Of a stretch of 64,000 nucleotides of DNA, positions 38,200 to 50,164 are shown piece after piece. The notes under the pieces are model-generated. The model saw only the letters and a program-made list of their open reading frames with translations, ran no database searches and was not told where the DNA came from. The DNA is from Reclinomonas americana ATCC 50394. Lineage: Eukaryota; Jakobida; Jakobea; Jakobida. How positions within the stretch are numbered: the first letter of the stretch is position 1; each line of letters opens with the position of its first letter. The stretch is taken from the NCBI GenBank assembly GCA_048213135.1, contig PS015181.1, positions 1 to 64,000 on the forward strand, given 5' to 3'. Position numbers and translations under genes: made by a program.

Positions 38200-40245
38200 T
38201 TACTTGCCGCCAAACTTCTTCTCGATCCAATCGGTGGTGATGCTCTTCGGGCGCTCGATCGGGAAACCGAGGGCGCGGTCCCACAGCAGCGAGGCGCACA
38301 CGCCCAGCGTGCGCGACACGCCAAACAGCACCGTGTAGTAGTTCTCTTGCGTCAGACCAAAGTGTTGCAGGATCACTCCAGAGTGAGCATCAACGTTCGG
38401 CCACGGGTTGGCGACCTTGCCGAGCTTGGTGAGCACCGGCGGCACGACCTCGTACAACTGCGCGAGGACGGGGGGTGAGTGAACCAGGGATNNNNNNNNN
38501 NNNNNNNNNNNNNNNNNNNNNNNNNNNNNNNNNNNNNNNNNNNNNNNNNNNNNNNNNNNNNNNNNNNNNNNNNNNNNNNNNNNNNNNNNNNNNNNNNNNN
38601 NNNNNNNNNNNNNNNNNNNNNNNNNNNNNNNNNNNNNNNNNNNNNNNNNNNNNNNNNNNNNNNNNNNNNNNNNNNNNNNNNNNNNNNNNNNNNNNNNNNN
38701 NNNNNNNNNNNNNNNNNNNNNNNNNNNNNNNNNNNNNNNNNNNNNNNNNNNNNNNNNNNNNNNNNNNNNNNNNNNNNNNNNNNNNNNNNNNNNNNNNNNN
38801 NNNNNNNNNNNNNNNNNNNNNNNNNNNNNNNNNNNNNNNNNNNNNNNNNNNNNNNNNNNNNNNNNNNNNNNNNNNNNNNNNNNNNNNNNNNNNNNNNNNN
38901 NNNNNNNNNNNNNNNNNNNNNNNNNNNNNNNNNNNNNNNNNNNNNNNNNNNNNNNNNNNNNNNNNNNNNNNNNNNNNNNNNNNNNNNNNNNNNNNNNNNN
39001 NNNNNNNNNNNNNNNNNNNNNNNNNNNNNNNNNNNNNNNNNNNNNNNNNNNNNNNNNNNNNNNNNNNNNNNNNNNNNNNNNNNNNNNNNNNNNNNNNNNN
39101 NNNNNNNNNNNNNNNNNNNNNNNNNNNNNNNNNNNNNNNNNNNNNNNNNNNNNNNNNNNNNNNNNNNNNNNNNNNNNNNNNNNNNNNNNNNNNNNNNNNN
39201 NNNNNNNNNNNNNNNNNNNNNNGGCGTGAGTGCCACGCACGCGCACAGAGGAGAGAGGGAGACTACGCAACCGTCCTCAAACATGTAGTTGAAGTACTCC
39301 TTCTTGTTGACACCATCGGAGTAGGCCTGAGCAAACACCGAATCCTTCTGAAGGGCAAGGATACCAATGGAGAACTGGGTCATCGGATGCATGTCCGACG
39401 GCAGGCTCAGCATGAGCGGCTCGACGTGCGACGGCAGCTTGTCGCGCGCATGCAGCTCGGCAGTCAGACCGCGGACCTGGGCCGTGGTCGGAATCTCTCC
39501 CGTGCACAGCAGCCAGAAGAGTCCCTCCGGCAGCGGCTCATCGCCACCAGGGGCCTTGGGCAGCAGCTTCTGGCACTCGGGGATGGTGTAGTTGCGGAAC
39601 TCAATGCCCTCGTTGGCGTCGAGCAGGCTCGTCTCGTACACCAGACCAGTGATACCGCGCATGCCACCGTAGCACATGTTGACAGTCACCTCACCCAGCA
39701 CCTTGTTGCCGTACTTGTGCTTCACATCCTTGATGCGTGCTTGCTCACGCGGGATGATCTCATTCATGCGCTTCTTCAGCTCCTGTAAAAACACACAAAA
39801 AACAAACAGCACGCGACATGTCGGTCATGTGTCGTTTCTCTCTCGCACGCTCTCTCTCTCTCTTCCCATCGTTTGACACAACGATGCGTGCAAGACACAC
39901 AGGAAATGCAGTGGTGGTGAAAGAGAGATGACGAATGCACACTGATGCAGACAACGAGACACGGAGATGCTTGATCTCCGATACATAATCATTGCAGGCA
40001 CGCGCGATATAGAATCAAGCACAAGACAAATGCACGACAAATGCAAAGGAATCGCACGTGTGCAGAACACACAACGCGCGTGTGTGTGTGTGTGCGTGTG
40101 AGGAAAATGGCCACGCGCTCAACAAACTAATGATGACTGCGGTGGCGTATGCGTGCCCGTGCGTGTGTGACTACGCAACAGAGGAGAAGCGGACTTGTGC
40201 GCCAGTGGCGACAGAGGCGCCGAGGCGAACGCGCGAGAGCAGCAT
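38200..40245 (-). CDS. CS: Mitochondrial citrate synthase
   Basis: Citrate synthase condenses oxaloacetate and acetyl-CoA in the TCA cycle. Exon 1 (40245-40180) encodes an Arg/Ser/Ala-rich presequence, [20 protein letters not shown], typical of matrix targeting. Exon 2 (39782-39272) gives [59 protein letters not shown] and [17 protein letters not shown], as in the eukaryotic mitochondrial enzyme. The middle of the protein, including two catalytic histidines, is in the gap 38492-39222. The last exon (38457-38200) gives [20 protein letters not shown] with the catalytic Asp, [20 protein letters not shown] and [10 protein letters not shown]. Both visible donors read GTTGCGT. It is convergent with GNA1, stops 140 bp apart. 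Confidence 0.95.
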
Positions 40246-40326
40246 TGCAATCGGGACAGTGGACAGACGACGACGAGGCGAGCAGCGACTCAAAACACAG
40301 CGCGAAGGGAGCGGTGCTTGTGTGTC

Positions 40327-40357
<31 letters not shown>

Positions 40358-40389
40358 AGAGTGCAAAGGAGACTGCAGACTACGCGAGA

Positions 40390-40896
40390 ATGGGCTTTCG
40401 GTTTTCTGATCTGTGGATTGCCAGGTTTGCTCTTCGTTGTCTGTCAGAGTGCGCTCCTTGCTTGTGTCACTCAGCCACTCACTTGTTCATGCACAGCACA
40501 CTGCTGATCAACGCACTGGGCATGCTGGTCAATTTCGATGCGCCACCACCAGGGTGCGTCACTCTCTCTTTCTCAATCACTCGCATGCCCTCTCCTCGTG
40601 TTTTTGTGACACTTGTCGTGCATGTAGTCAACACAGTGACGGCTTCAATGCCGCAATGCCTGGCTCCAATGGTGGTGGAGGTGGTGTGGCGGGAATGTTG
40701 CAAGAGGTTCGCGCCAAGTTGTCGGAGACGCTGGAGCACATTCGTTACATGCGTTACCTGATCGCCTGTTGGAATGTGGTCACGCTGCTGGCCATGGCCT
40801 TGTTGCGTTGGATTTTGTTTGCTCAATGCGTGGCATTGAGTTGTCCTCACTCTTTTTGTGCAGCGTGTTCTCGTCATAGTAAACGGTGGAGGATGA
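40390..40896 (+). CDS. Small two-TM protein, Yos1/IER3IP1-like
   Basis: Exons 40390-40424, 40497-40553 and 40628 to about 40812 join in frame: MGFRFSDLWIASTLLINALG with MLVNF (TM 1), a Gly-rich middle (PGSNGGGGGVAGMLQEV), then LEHIRYMRYLIACWNVVTLL with AMALLRW (TM 2). Size, two terminal hydrophobic segments and the pattern M.F....L..A.LL.NA...L at the start, with IR..R....N....LL near the end, resemble Yos1/IER3IP1, an ER-Golgi transport factor. The last few residues depend on an uncertain final splice: a GTGGCA donor at 40813 joined to 40864 would end at a TGA at 40896. The start is 144 bp from the divergent citrate synthase start. The family call is tentative. Confidence 0.45.
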
Positions 40897-41670
40897 AGGG
40901 TTACAACGTGTGGGTGGTGAGGGTGAGAAAGGATCTTGTTTGACAGGTCAATGGATGTGCAGAGATCGGTGCGAGGAGCTTGGTGACGGCAGGGACACTG
41001 CCGAGTGCTGCTCTTCGTTGCATATCTCTTCGGTGGATAGGATCGTACGTGGTGCAGGGCTTGCGATCGCTGCAACGACGTTGGTTGTGGCAGCTCTGTG
41101 TGTCGCTGCGCTCCCTGTCTTGCAGGCTGTCAGGAAGGCATCACAGGTGCATGGTTTGTGGAGATCACGATGGTAACTTGTCGCTTTACGTCTCGACAGG
41201 GAAAGCATCACACTTTGCATGCACATGTGCCAGGTGCGGTCTCGAGTTATCACTGCCGGTGTCGAGGGTTCCGTGCGCCATAGCTCGACGAGCTTCAACA
41301 GAAGTGGCGATCAGCACGCTGTAAGGGAGTTTCTGAGAGATCCCAGCGAGTGGACGTGTTGGCGAAGCTGTGGATCAGGCAGCAGTGCAACGTCTCTCGC
41401 CGCCGTTGCTGCAACTTTGCTTTTCAATTCTAGTCCAGCATGTCAGTGCTCGTCGTCACGCTGTTGCGTACGCGTTCGAGTCGACGCTTCTTCCTCGACG
41501 TCGCTGGTGGACGTCGACGTCAATCGCCTGCAGCTCCTCAGATCATGATGCAGCTCCTCAGATCATGATGCAGCTCCTTCACCACACACCACGCCCGACA
41601 CACCAACAAGCTGCCTCCCTCCCACCGTCTCCCACCTCCGTCCTGCACAGTTCAATTTTGCATACCCGCA
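40897..41670. other. Long intergenic region with 20-bp repeat
   Basis: About 770 bp between the Yos1-like gene and NOMO, unusually long for this window. Short open frames on both strands lack splice support and look like ordinary background. At 41529-41578 a 20-bp unit TGCAGCTCCTCAGATCATGA occurs twice head to tail, followed by half a unit. It also holds the NOMO promoter. No RNA gene is recognisable. Confidence 0.5.
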
Positions 41671-44600
41671 ATGCGAGCGCAGGCCGCCCCCCTCCTGCTG
41701 CTGCTGCTGCTTGCAGTCGCCGCCATTTCCGGCCTTGCCAGCGCGAGCTCCAGCAACTCCGCTGACTTTGTCGGCTGCGGCGGCTTTGTGCGCGGCTCGG
41801 GCGCCTCCACCAAGACCGACTTGTCGCGAGTGCGTGTGCTCCTGCGAGTGCCCTCCTCGGCGTCGTCGGCCTCGAGCGAGCCCGTGGTGCGCGAGAGCAC
41901 AAGCTGTGCGCCCTCCGGTTACTACTTTATCCCCATCTACGACTACGGAACCTATGAGCTGGCCATTGCGGCGCCTGCAGGCTGGCATTTCGGTGAGCCA
42001 TGGACACACACACACTCCCTCTCTCTCCTGTGTGCTCATCCTCTCTCTCTCTTGCAGACCCGCCGAGCAAGCGCGTGACTGTGGACGCCTCTGGTGGCTC
42101 GTGCACTGGCGATGTCGACTTTGTGCTCACTGGGTACACGGTGACTGGCCGTGTGCGTGGTGCGTGCCTGGGTGGCGCCGACGACGAGTGTGATGGTGAC
42201 AAGGAGGGCCCTGCTGGAGTCACTGTGCGACTGGAGCTGGCCGGGGGTGACACGTTGCGTAAGTCATGCATGCATCCATGCACCCTTGTTGTCTCTCTTG
42301 CACACACGCACACACGCACTCTCTCTCTCTCTTGAGTGATGCGTTCCTCACTATCGTTGTGTGCACAGTAAGAAGGCGGTGACGGACGCCACTGGCGCGT
42401 ACTCGTTCTCGCGAGTGCCGTCGGGCGAGCACCGCATTGTGGTGGCCTCGCACTCGCAGTGGTCGTTCCAGCCGGAGGATGGTGTGTCTGTGACGGTGGA
42501 GGGTGACAACACGGTGGCTGGTGATCTGGCGGTGATCGGCTACGATGTGCGTGGTCAGGTCGGTGCTGGTGACAAGCCGCTGCAGGGTGTGAAGGTGCTG
42601 CTGTTCCGCGGGTCGAGCAAGAAGACCAAGATGCCCAAGTCGTTCCAGTGCCCCGAGGCTATCACGTCCACTGCCAAGGGTGCGTATGTGTGGGTGCCAT
42701 GCGATGGTGTGTGCTTGTCTCACTCGTCGTGCAGGCGTCGTGTGTGAGACCGTGTCGCAACGCGATGGTTCGTTCAAGTTCGCCAACTTGCCGGCGGGCA
42801 AGTACGTGCTGAAGGCCGACTATGAGGTGATGATGATGATGATGATGATGACGCTGACGCTGTGGGGTGCTGACAAGTGCAACAGGCGGAGCACGGACGC
42901 TTCCACATTCATCCGCAGTCGCTGCCGTTCACTCTGTCGCACAGCAGTCTGGTGCTGCCGCAGAACTTTGAAGTCACTGGCTTCTCGCTGCCCGGACACG
43001 TGAAGACTCGTTCGGTTCGTGGCATGTCTCTGTGTCCCCATTCCCTCTCTCTCTCTCCAACCTCTCACTCTTTCTCTCTTTCTCTCTTCCAGGGTCTCGG
43101 TGTGGCCGGTGCCGAGGTGTTCCTCAACAATGAGCTGGTGGCGACCACCGACGAGAACGGTGCGTACGTGGTGCCGAGCATCACCGCTGGCGTGTACCGA
43201 CTGTATGCCACCAAGAGTGGTGCGGAGTTTGCGACCCTGGAGAATGTGCAGGTGTGTGTCTCGTCTTTATTCCTTTCTCCCCTGGAAGAAGCTTGTGCCT
43301 CACCGTGTGCCTGGTGAAAGATCGCACCCTCCATGTCGTCGGCGCCCGACATTCTCGTCTCCAAGTTCGAGGCGTGCGGTCAAATTGTCGTGTCGCTCGA
43401 CAGCATGCGCACCTACGTGAACCGCAAGCCTGTTCTCTTCTCGGTAAATATGCAACCCGTGTGTTTCTGGGCAACTCTCCTTCTGACCTTCTTGGTTCGC
43501 GGAGCAGCGCAAGGGCATTGCTTCTGGTGAAAAGCCGATTCGCACGCTGGCCCGCGAGGATGGCGTCTTCTGTGTGATGCTGCCGGAGGACGAGTACGAG
43601 GTGTCTCCATTCATCTCGGACTCGGAGCGCCAGGCCGGATTCCAACTGGCGCCGTCGGTTCGCACGGCGGTGGTGAAGGACGGTCCGGCGTCGGGCATCA
43701 TCTTCAGCCAGGACCTGCACTCCATCCGCGGCACTGTCAAGTGCCTGCAGCGCGAGTGTGGTCCGCAGGTGACGGTGCAGGTGTCGTCAGCACCCAGCTT
43801 TTCCAAGGAGGTCTCACTCGACGAGCATGGTGTGTGTGTGCTTCCTGATATGCAGCATGTCTTTCTTTGGTTGTTCATCCGACTGTATTGTGTTCGCAGG
43901 CTCGTTTGAGGTGTCGGACCTGCTGGCCGGTACCTACGAAGTATCGGTGCTCAGCCGTTTCCTGTGCTGGGATCAGCAGAAGCAGTCGGTCACGGTGTGT
44001 GTGACTTGTCATACTTTTTCACCCAGTGACACGCACTCATTTGTTTGTGTCTTTCTCCAGCTCAAGGACTCGGACACCAAAGTCACGTTCAAGCAGCTCG
44101 GCTTCAGTCTGGAGATTGATGCCAGCCACGAGGCGTCGCTGGTGGTGACCTCGAACGCCGACTCGGAGCCGGTGATCGAGTCAAAGTTGAAGCGCGGCAA
44201 GAATGCGTTCTGCTTGAAGACCGCAGGTTTGTAGCTTTTTTTTCTGTTGCACGTCGCGCCTCACCTGACGACTCACCGTCACCGCCAGGCTCGTACGTGG
44301 TCACGCCGAGCGGCTGCGTGCAGTTCCAGGCCGAGAGCTTCACTCACGACACCAAGTTTCGTGCCGGCGTCGCCGTAGCTCTGGTCTTCCCACACACTGC
44401 ACTCCTCACCCTTCTTCCATTTGCAGGAAGCCGCGCACGATTGTGCTGGAGACTCGTGCATACCTGGTGCGCGGTGTGATTCAGGCCACGCACGATCCTG
44501 ATCTGCCTGCCAATGTGGTCATTGGCATCAAGTTGCGTCGAGCAATTTCGATCTCTGGTGTCATCGATGATCTCACATTCATGTCACTTGCGCAGGCCGT

Positions 44601-46845
44601 ACGATCAGAATGCCGCGCCTGGACTGCAGGGCAGCTCGCACCTCGGCAGTGCCGGCAGCTCCAAGGTCGGCAATGCCGCTGAGGAATGTTGCGTGTGATG
44701 CAGTGCTGTTGGGGTGTTCGACAACTGTGCACACTCACTCTGTGTTGCGTTACAGCCGTGTCAGCCAAGCTGGCGGAGCATTCGGGCAAGCGCCACGTGT
44801 ACGAATTCACGTACTGGGCGGCCCCTGGAGAGGTAGGGTCACAGAGGGAGCATGTGTGTTTCCTTTTGTTCTCATCTTTCGCGATTCTTCTTCAACAATC
44901 ATTCCCCTGTTCTCCATCTCCCTTATCCTTCATCCTCACTCAACATGTTCACGCAGCGCCTGGAACTCGTGCCCTCGTCGCCGGCCTTGCTGTTCTACCC
45001 GCGCCACCAGCGCGTGACGGTGCCGAAGGATCGCTGCTCGGACGAGCCGGTCTCATTCACCGCTCGCCCCGGTCTCTACCTGTCTGGTCGCGTGTCGCCG
45101 AGCATTGCCGGTGTGCGCGTGTCGATTGTCGAGGCCAGTGCCGGCCACAGTGTGGTCGCCGAGGTGCAGACCGACGACACCGGCTCGTACTCGGCCGGCC
45201 CTCTTTACGACGATCGCAAGTACGAAGTGGTGCGGTTGCTGCTCGCCATCTCCTCCACTCCCCGTACTTGCCTGCTAACTCTGTCGATCGACAGCGCGCC
45301 GACAAGCGTGGCTACCAACTGAAGCTGGTGGACGGCTCGCAGACTGACTTTTCCGCCAAGCAGCTGTCGCATGTGGTTGTGCGGGTGCGTGTCGAGTCCA
45401 CTATTCTTGTGATTCACTTGTCTGCTAACAACGTGCCGCAGATCCGCGACGAGGAAAACGACTCGGCTGTGGGCGGTGTGCTCATCTCGCTCAGTGGTGC
45501 CGAGCGCTACCGCAACAACTCGGTGGTGCCGGAGAATGGCGAACTCGATTTCGTCGGCCTCTTCCCTGGTCAGTACTTTATCAAGCCGATGCTGAAGGAG
45601 TTTACTTTCAAGCCGGAGACTGCGGTGCGTGTGTGAGATGCTTGGTGGCCTAATGGGGGAGTGATGACGCTGACCGTGGTTGCTGCAGACACTGGAGGTG
45701 GAGCAGGGTCGCCGAGTGGAGACCACGTTCCGTGCCAAGCGCGTGGCGTTCTCGGCCTTTGGCCAGGTGTTTTCGCTGAATGGCAAGCCCATGTCCCGCG
45801 TCAGCATCGAGGCTCTGAGTCGTGAGGTGCGCTCGTAGTACTACGTCAGAGATATTGTGAGTGTGAGTGCGCGTGCAACTCACACGCGACGTGGGTGACA
45901 CAGGGCGACTTGGAGGAGACCGTCACCGACTCCGAGGGCAAGTATCGCTTGCGTGGTCTCGTGCCCGGCAAGACCTACGACATTCGCGTGCGTGTGGTCG
46001 GCAATCCGCGCGCCCCCAAGGACGTGACGATTGTGCGCGCCAGCCCGCCAGTCACCACTGTCACCACGCAGTTGAGTCAGTTGTTTGGTCACGCGTTTTG
46101 TTTCACGCTTGCCGTCTCACACGACGCCCATGCGCACGCAGAAACAAGGATGTGGAGAGTGTCGATTTTGTGGCCTTCTTCCCGCCGACTCGCTTCGATG
46201 TGGTCGGCACGGTGGATGTGCCGTGGGATTTGATCTCGCACGTGAAGGTTTCGTGAGCTGCGCAACAGATCCTCTCGCCTGCACACTGGCTCACTTCAGT
46301 CTCTTGTAGGTCGAGCTGGTGCCGCTGCAGACCGACGAGGATGTGTCGAAGCGCAGCTTGCCGCTGCCGGTGACTCGCTTCTTTGAGTTCAGCCGCCTGC
46401 CCACCGGTCGTTACCGCGTGCAGCTGACCAACGACCTCAATCCGCGCCTGTTCGCCGTCGACGAGGTGGCGCCGGTGGAGGTCGACGTGAATGGCCAGTC
46501 GGCGAGTGTGCACTTCAAGGTGCGTTTCTTTCTCACGTTTCTCCCCCGCCGAATCCCGCGCGTTGCTTGCTGATTTCTGTTGTGCAGTTCTCGGCGACGC
46601 AAAAGGCGGAGCTGCAAGACGTGGAGCGCACGTCCGTGATTCCCATGATCCTCGGCCTGCTCGGTGTGGTCGCCTACATTTTCCGCGGCTATCTGAGCCA
46701 GCACGTGCCGATGCTGGCCAAGGTGGCCGGCAAGGTGCGCCAAACTGTGGTGCAGGTGCGAGACAGTGTGCGTGGCATGGCAACGGGCAATGGTGCCGCC
46801 AGCGCCGCCAGTGGTGCTTCGTCACCCAAGAAGCCCAGAAAGTGA
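41671..46845 (+). CDS. NOMO: NOMO (nodal modulator) ER membrane protein
   Basis: NOMO is a large lumenal protein anchored in the ER that works with nicalin and TMEM147 at the Sec61 translocon. A signal peptide (MRAQAAPLLLLLLLAVAAIS) precedes SADFVGCGGFVRG, a strong NOMO start. Many exons encode tandem Ig-like carboxypeptidase-regulatory-type repeats, seen as recurring DATGAYSFSRVPSGEHRIVV, RDGSFKFANLPAGKYVLKAD, DENGAYVVPSITAGVYRLYA and SEGKYRLRGLVPGKTYDIRV. One TM segment (VIPMILGLLGVVAYIFRGYL) lies near the C-terminus, followed by a short tail ending in the basic SSPKKPRK. Order and length fit the family. Introns are 50-130 bp. The stop at 46845 faces PIG-F, 130 bp away. Confidence 0.92.
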
Positions 46846-46975
46846 TGTGTGTGTCGGTGCTGTCTCTGTTTTCTTATCCCCTCTCTCCTGTCTCCTTCTC
46901 CATCTCCTCCTTTACGACTTCCAAAGTAATGCAACTGTTAGACCACACCTATACGATGCACAGTCCCCTCGTCGT

Positions 46976-47674
46976 TCACTCCCTCGGTCCCGGTCTCTGT
47001 CTGAACAGCGGTCTGATGGCATGCACGACAAAGCTGCACGTGGCAGCGGCCATCACACACGCCACCGACAAGCGCTGCCACGGAGCATCCCAGTCCAGCA
47101 GCAGCGACAGTGCCGACACCCACGCACCCGCCAGAGGCGCCAGCAACCACACCCACAGCCACAACTGCTTCCGCCTCTGCTCCACGCACCAACGCAGTGC
47201 TTCCGACAATGACCGCGCCGCTGCATCCGGCAGCACAGGCATTAACGCAGCCACCACATGCACGCTCAGCACCACATCCAGCAGCAACACGTCGACCAGC
47301 TGATCTCTGGCAAGGACAACTTGCATGATGAGAATCGAAAAAGAAAACCTGTGGAGGGTGGAAAGAAGAAGACCTGTCAAGCAACGACTTGGAGATGCCA
47401 GCACCCAGCAGCACCAGCACAGGCACGAGGGCGACAATCGTCTGCACCAGCAAGCTCATTGTACGTCGCTAGCAGTAGCCAGTGAGCACCAAAAGAGAGG
47501 CACCGAGTGAGAGACGCGGCTCACCGTGCTGGAGGCCATGCACGCAGCAACAGCAATGATCGCCGCATGCAACGCGATCGCCGTCTCATGATGCACACTC
47601 TGCTGAGTCACCAGCGCCAAGTCGGCAAACGCGACAACAACAGGCACCCATAATCTGTGATCAGTGGAGGGCAT
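46976..47674 (-). CDS. PIGF: PIG-F (GPI ethanolamine-phosphate transfer subunit)
   Basis: PIG-F/Gpi11 is a multi-TM ER protein that stabilises the transferases adding ethanolamine phosphate to GPI anchors. The diagnostic C-terminal block is present: LLAPLAGAWVSALSLLLDWD followed by APWQRLSVACVM, matching the family's GAWlGAfpiPLDWDrPWQ. Upstream hydrophobic segments (VPVVVAFADLALV, TIVALVPVLVLLGAGIS, FSFSILIMQVVL, LDVVLSVHVVAALMPVL) complete a six-TM layout. Splicing is short: a GTGAGC intron from about 47524, and a proposed 25-nt intron (GTCTTCTTCTTTCCACCCTC then CACAG) needed to keep the frame. The start could also be an ATG 42 bp upstream at 47716. It is divergent from UPF0598, starts 48 bp apart. 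Confidence 0.82.
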
Positions 47675-47722
47675 CGCGCTCTCTGGAAGACAAAGGACAC
47701 GACCACTGGGACACAATCAGAC

Positions 47723-48403
47723 ATGTTGCCTGTGTTGTTGAGCACCGCACGCATGTCGACTCGTCGACGTGAGTGGTTCTACAGTGTGAGCGGTCGCGAT
47801 GGGCGACTGTTTCACTTGTTTGACGGGAAGCGTGCGTTGACGTGAGAAAGAGTGTCTTTCACTCTCTCAACTCGTGCATTGTAGAGTCGTGGTTGCGTGA
47901 CACGAGGTTCCTCGAGTTCTTCTTCAAGCGCCTGCGAAGGAATGACACAGGTGAGCATCTCCTTCCTCTTGCATTCATTCCTCACTCATCTTTCGCTCAC
48001 AGGCCGATTCACCAACGAGTTCCCCTTTATCTCCCCGTGCGCTGGCGAGATCAACTATGTCTCGTGTGAGCGATCGCCGATTGTGTTCTCGGAGATTGTG
48101 CTTGCGGATGCAGCAGGTCCTCCGCAGTTGGTCTACGCTGGTGGAGCGCTGCGTGTGCCACTGCAGGCGCATGAGCTGCGAGTGTGCATGGATTCTGGAG
48201 CGATTGTGCATCCGCATGGGCATGCTGCGTTGCGCGATGTGCCTGGTATGCTGGCGTCGTCGCTGGTGGTGACCATGGATCTTGTGGAGTGTGAGTGTGC
48301 GGCAGTCGAGTGCTCGGGGCTGGCGTTGCGCAGTGCGCCGCCGTGGATGCGTGGAAGCGATGCGCTGCCACTGCTTCGATGGAGAGCGAGTGCGACGAGT
48401 TGA
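47723..48403 (+). CDS. UPF0598 family protein (C8orf82-like)
   Basis: Three exons join as REWFYSVSGRDGRLFHLFDG, SWLRDTRFLEFFFKRLRRND, then GRFTNEFPFISPCAGEINYV with SCERSPIVFSEIVLAD and PPQLVYAGGALRVPLQAHEL. This follows the UPF0598 pattern: a Tyr-containing start, F..FF.RLR.N.TGRY, FPF.SPCG.E.N and P.vF. The joins use a GTGCGTTG donor after GGGAAGC and a GTGAGC donor after GACACAG. The family is widespread in animals and some protists and has no firm biochemical function; human C8orf82 is reported as mitochondrial. The Arg/Ser-rich start (MLPVLLSTARMSTRRR) would suit that. Its stop is 12 bp from that of the convergent oxidase gene. Confidence 0.85.
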
Positions 48404-48415
48404 AGGCGTTCATCA

Positions 48416-49869
48416 TTACAGTTTCGCCCGCAGCGGTTGGCCTGCGGGCGTCAGCAGCACGTCGGTGGCGGCTTGCTCGATCGTGCGCACACCGGAGAGC
48501 GCCATGGCCAGCTGCAGTTCGTCTTCGAGGATTTGCAGTGCGCGCTCCACACCGACTTGTCCGTGCACGGCCAGCGCCCACAGGAGCGGGCGACCGACGA
48601 GCACGGCACGGGCGCCCATGGCCAGTGCCTTTAGAATGTCGGTGCCGCGACGAATGCCGCCATCAATATACACCTCGCAGTCCTGGCCGCTGGTGGCGGT
48701 CACAATGGCCGGCAGGGCGTCCAGCGCACTAATGGCGCCGTCCAGCTGGCGGCCGCCGTGGTTGCTGACCACCACACCGCGGCAGCCGCAGTGCACGGCG
48801 AGTCGGGCGTCGGCGGGGTGCAACACGCCCTTGACCAGCACCGGCAACGTCGTCGACTCCACCAGCCACCGAATGTCGTCCCACGTGAGACTGGCGTCCA
48901 TCTGCGCGCCCATGAACTGCGACAGGGCGCTCACTCCCTCTGGCACGTTCGACGAGAGTGTCTGCGAGAGGAAGAATGAACCCACAGAGCAAGAGGGAAA
49001 CGCGATCGGGTGACAGACCAGGGGAAAGTTGGCGAGCTGCGCATGACAGGCAATGAGAAGGTGAGCAATCGGAGAGAGCACGGAGGATAGACAGAATGCA
49101 CACCGTGATATCCGGCGGTCTGCAAACACACACACAGTGAGCACCGCTGCTTTCCGAAGATACACAAGAAGAACAGCACACGCAACAGATGAAAGCCGTT
49201 GCGCAAGTCGGCCTCGCGCTTGCCGGTCTTCGGCGCATCGACCGTGACACACAACGCCGTGTAGCCGGCGACCTCGGCACGCCGCACAAGCGCCGCCGTC
49301 AGCGCCCGATCGCGCAGCACATACAACTGCAGCCACTTGACAGCACCAGGCGCCGCCTCCTGCACCTGCTCCACGCTCGACGTGGCAAACGAGCTCAACA
49401 CAAAGCCCGCACCACGCTTCTCCGCGGCCTTGGCCATCGCCAGCTCGCCTTCCGTGTGCGCTAGCCTCTGCATGGCCATTGGTGCAATCAGGATCGGTGA
49501 TGCGATTGACTGCGCGATGCACGAAGTGAGCAGGAGAAGAGCGATGAGTGAGTTGCAAGTGGTCTTGTCGCAACCTTGCCAAGAACAGTGGTCCGCATAT
49601 CGATCGTGGACACATCGCGCAGCATGCGAGGCACCACTGCGATGCGAGCAAACGCCGCACGATTGTCACGCAACGTGTGCAAGTCATCGGCGCCAGTGCT
49701 TTGTATAACACGTGAGCAGCGTGCAAGCGGAAGAATGCATGCAAGGTACGAGACGCAACGCGTAATAGTCAAAGACCATCTGAGGCAGCACTTGCCGTGC
49801 CCGCTCCTCGTACTCTTGCACGTTGATCACCTTGGAGGCGGCGAGGCGGTCGTCTCCTCTCGCTTGCAT
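48416..49869 (-). CDS. FMN-dependent (S)-2-hydroxyacid oxidase, peroxisomal
   Basis: This family (glycolate/hydroxyacid oxidases) oxidises 2-hydroxyacids to 2-oxoacids with H2O2. Exons join as NVQEYEERARQVLPQMVFDY then YATGADDLHTLRDNRAAFAR, SPILIAPMAMQRLAHTEGEL, APGAVKWLQLYVLRDRALTA, LCVTVDAPKTGKREADLRNG, LPVLVKGVLHPADARLAVHC, VVVSNHGGRQLDGAISALDA and IDGGIRRGTDILKALAMGAR. Catalytic and FMN residues are all visible: Tyr in FDYY and LQLYV, Lys in VKG, and the HGGR His-Arg pair. The C-terminus is LRAKL, whose AKL tripeptide is a PTS1 peroxisomal signal. Start MQARGDDRLAASKVINVQEY at 49869. One donor is GTTGCGT at 49759. Substrate cannot be fixed from sequence. Confidence 0.92.
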
Positions 49870-50164
49870 GTTTCGAACGTCGACAGTGATCGCAGGACGA
49901 GCTCGTTGTGCATGCAGAGTAGCGTGCAAGTGATGAGTGGGGAGAGAAAAGAGATACCATTGCGTGTCGCCAGTGGAGAATGTTTGCAGCGTGCTGGGAA
50001 TGCGAAAGCAATCGGTATCCGACGTCGACATCGAGCTCCAACAGATCTTGCTGTCGTGCAGCTTGAGCCAGCACTGCATGTATCAACCCCTCTTCTCCCT
50101 CTTTCATGTAGTAGAGCAGCCGATAGACAAGCACAGTGGACGCAATGACGAGATCGAACACACC

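Noticed and set aside
38475-39788. A long plus-strand open frame opposite citrate synthase
   Set aside because: Much of it is N. The visible part is the antisense of a clear citrate synthase exon.
40980-41324. A 114-codon plus-strand open frame between the Yos1-like gene and NOMO
   Set aside because: No family resemblance, no splice or start support, and an equally long frame exists on the other strand.
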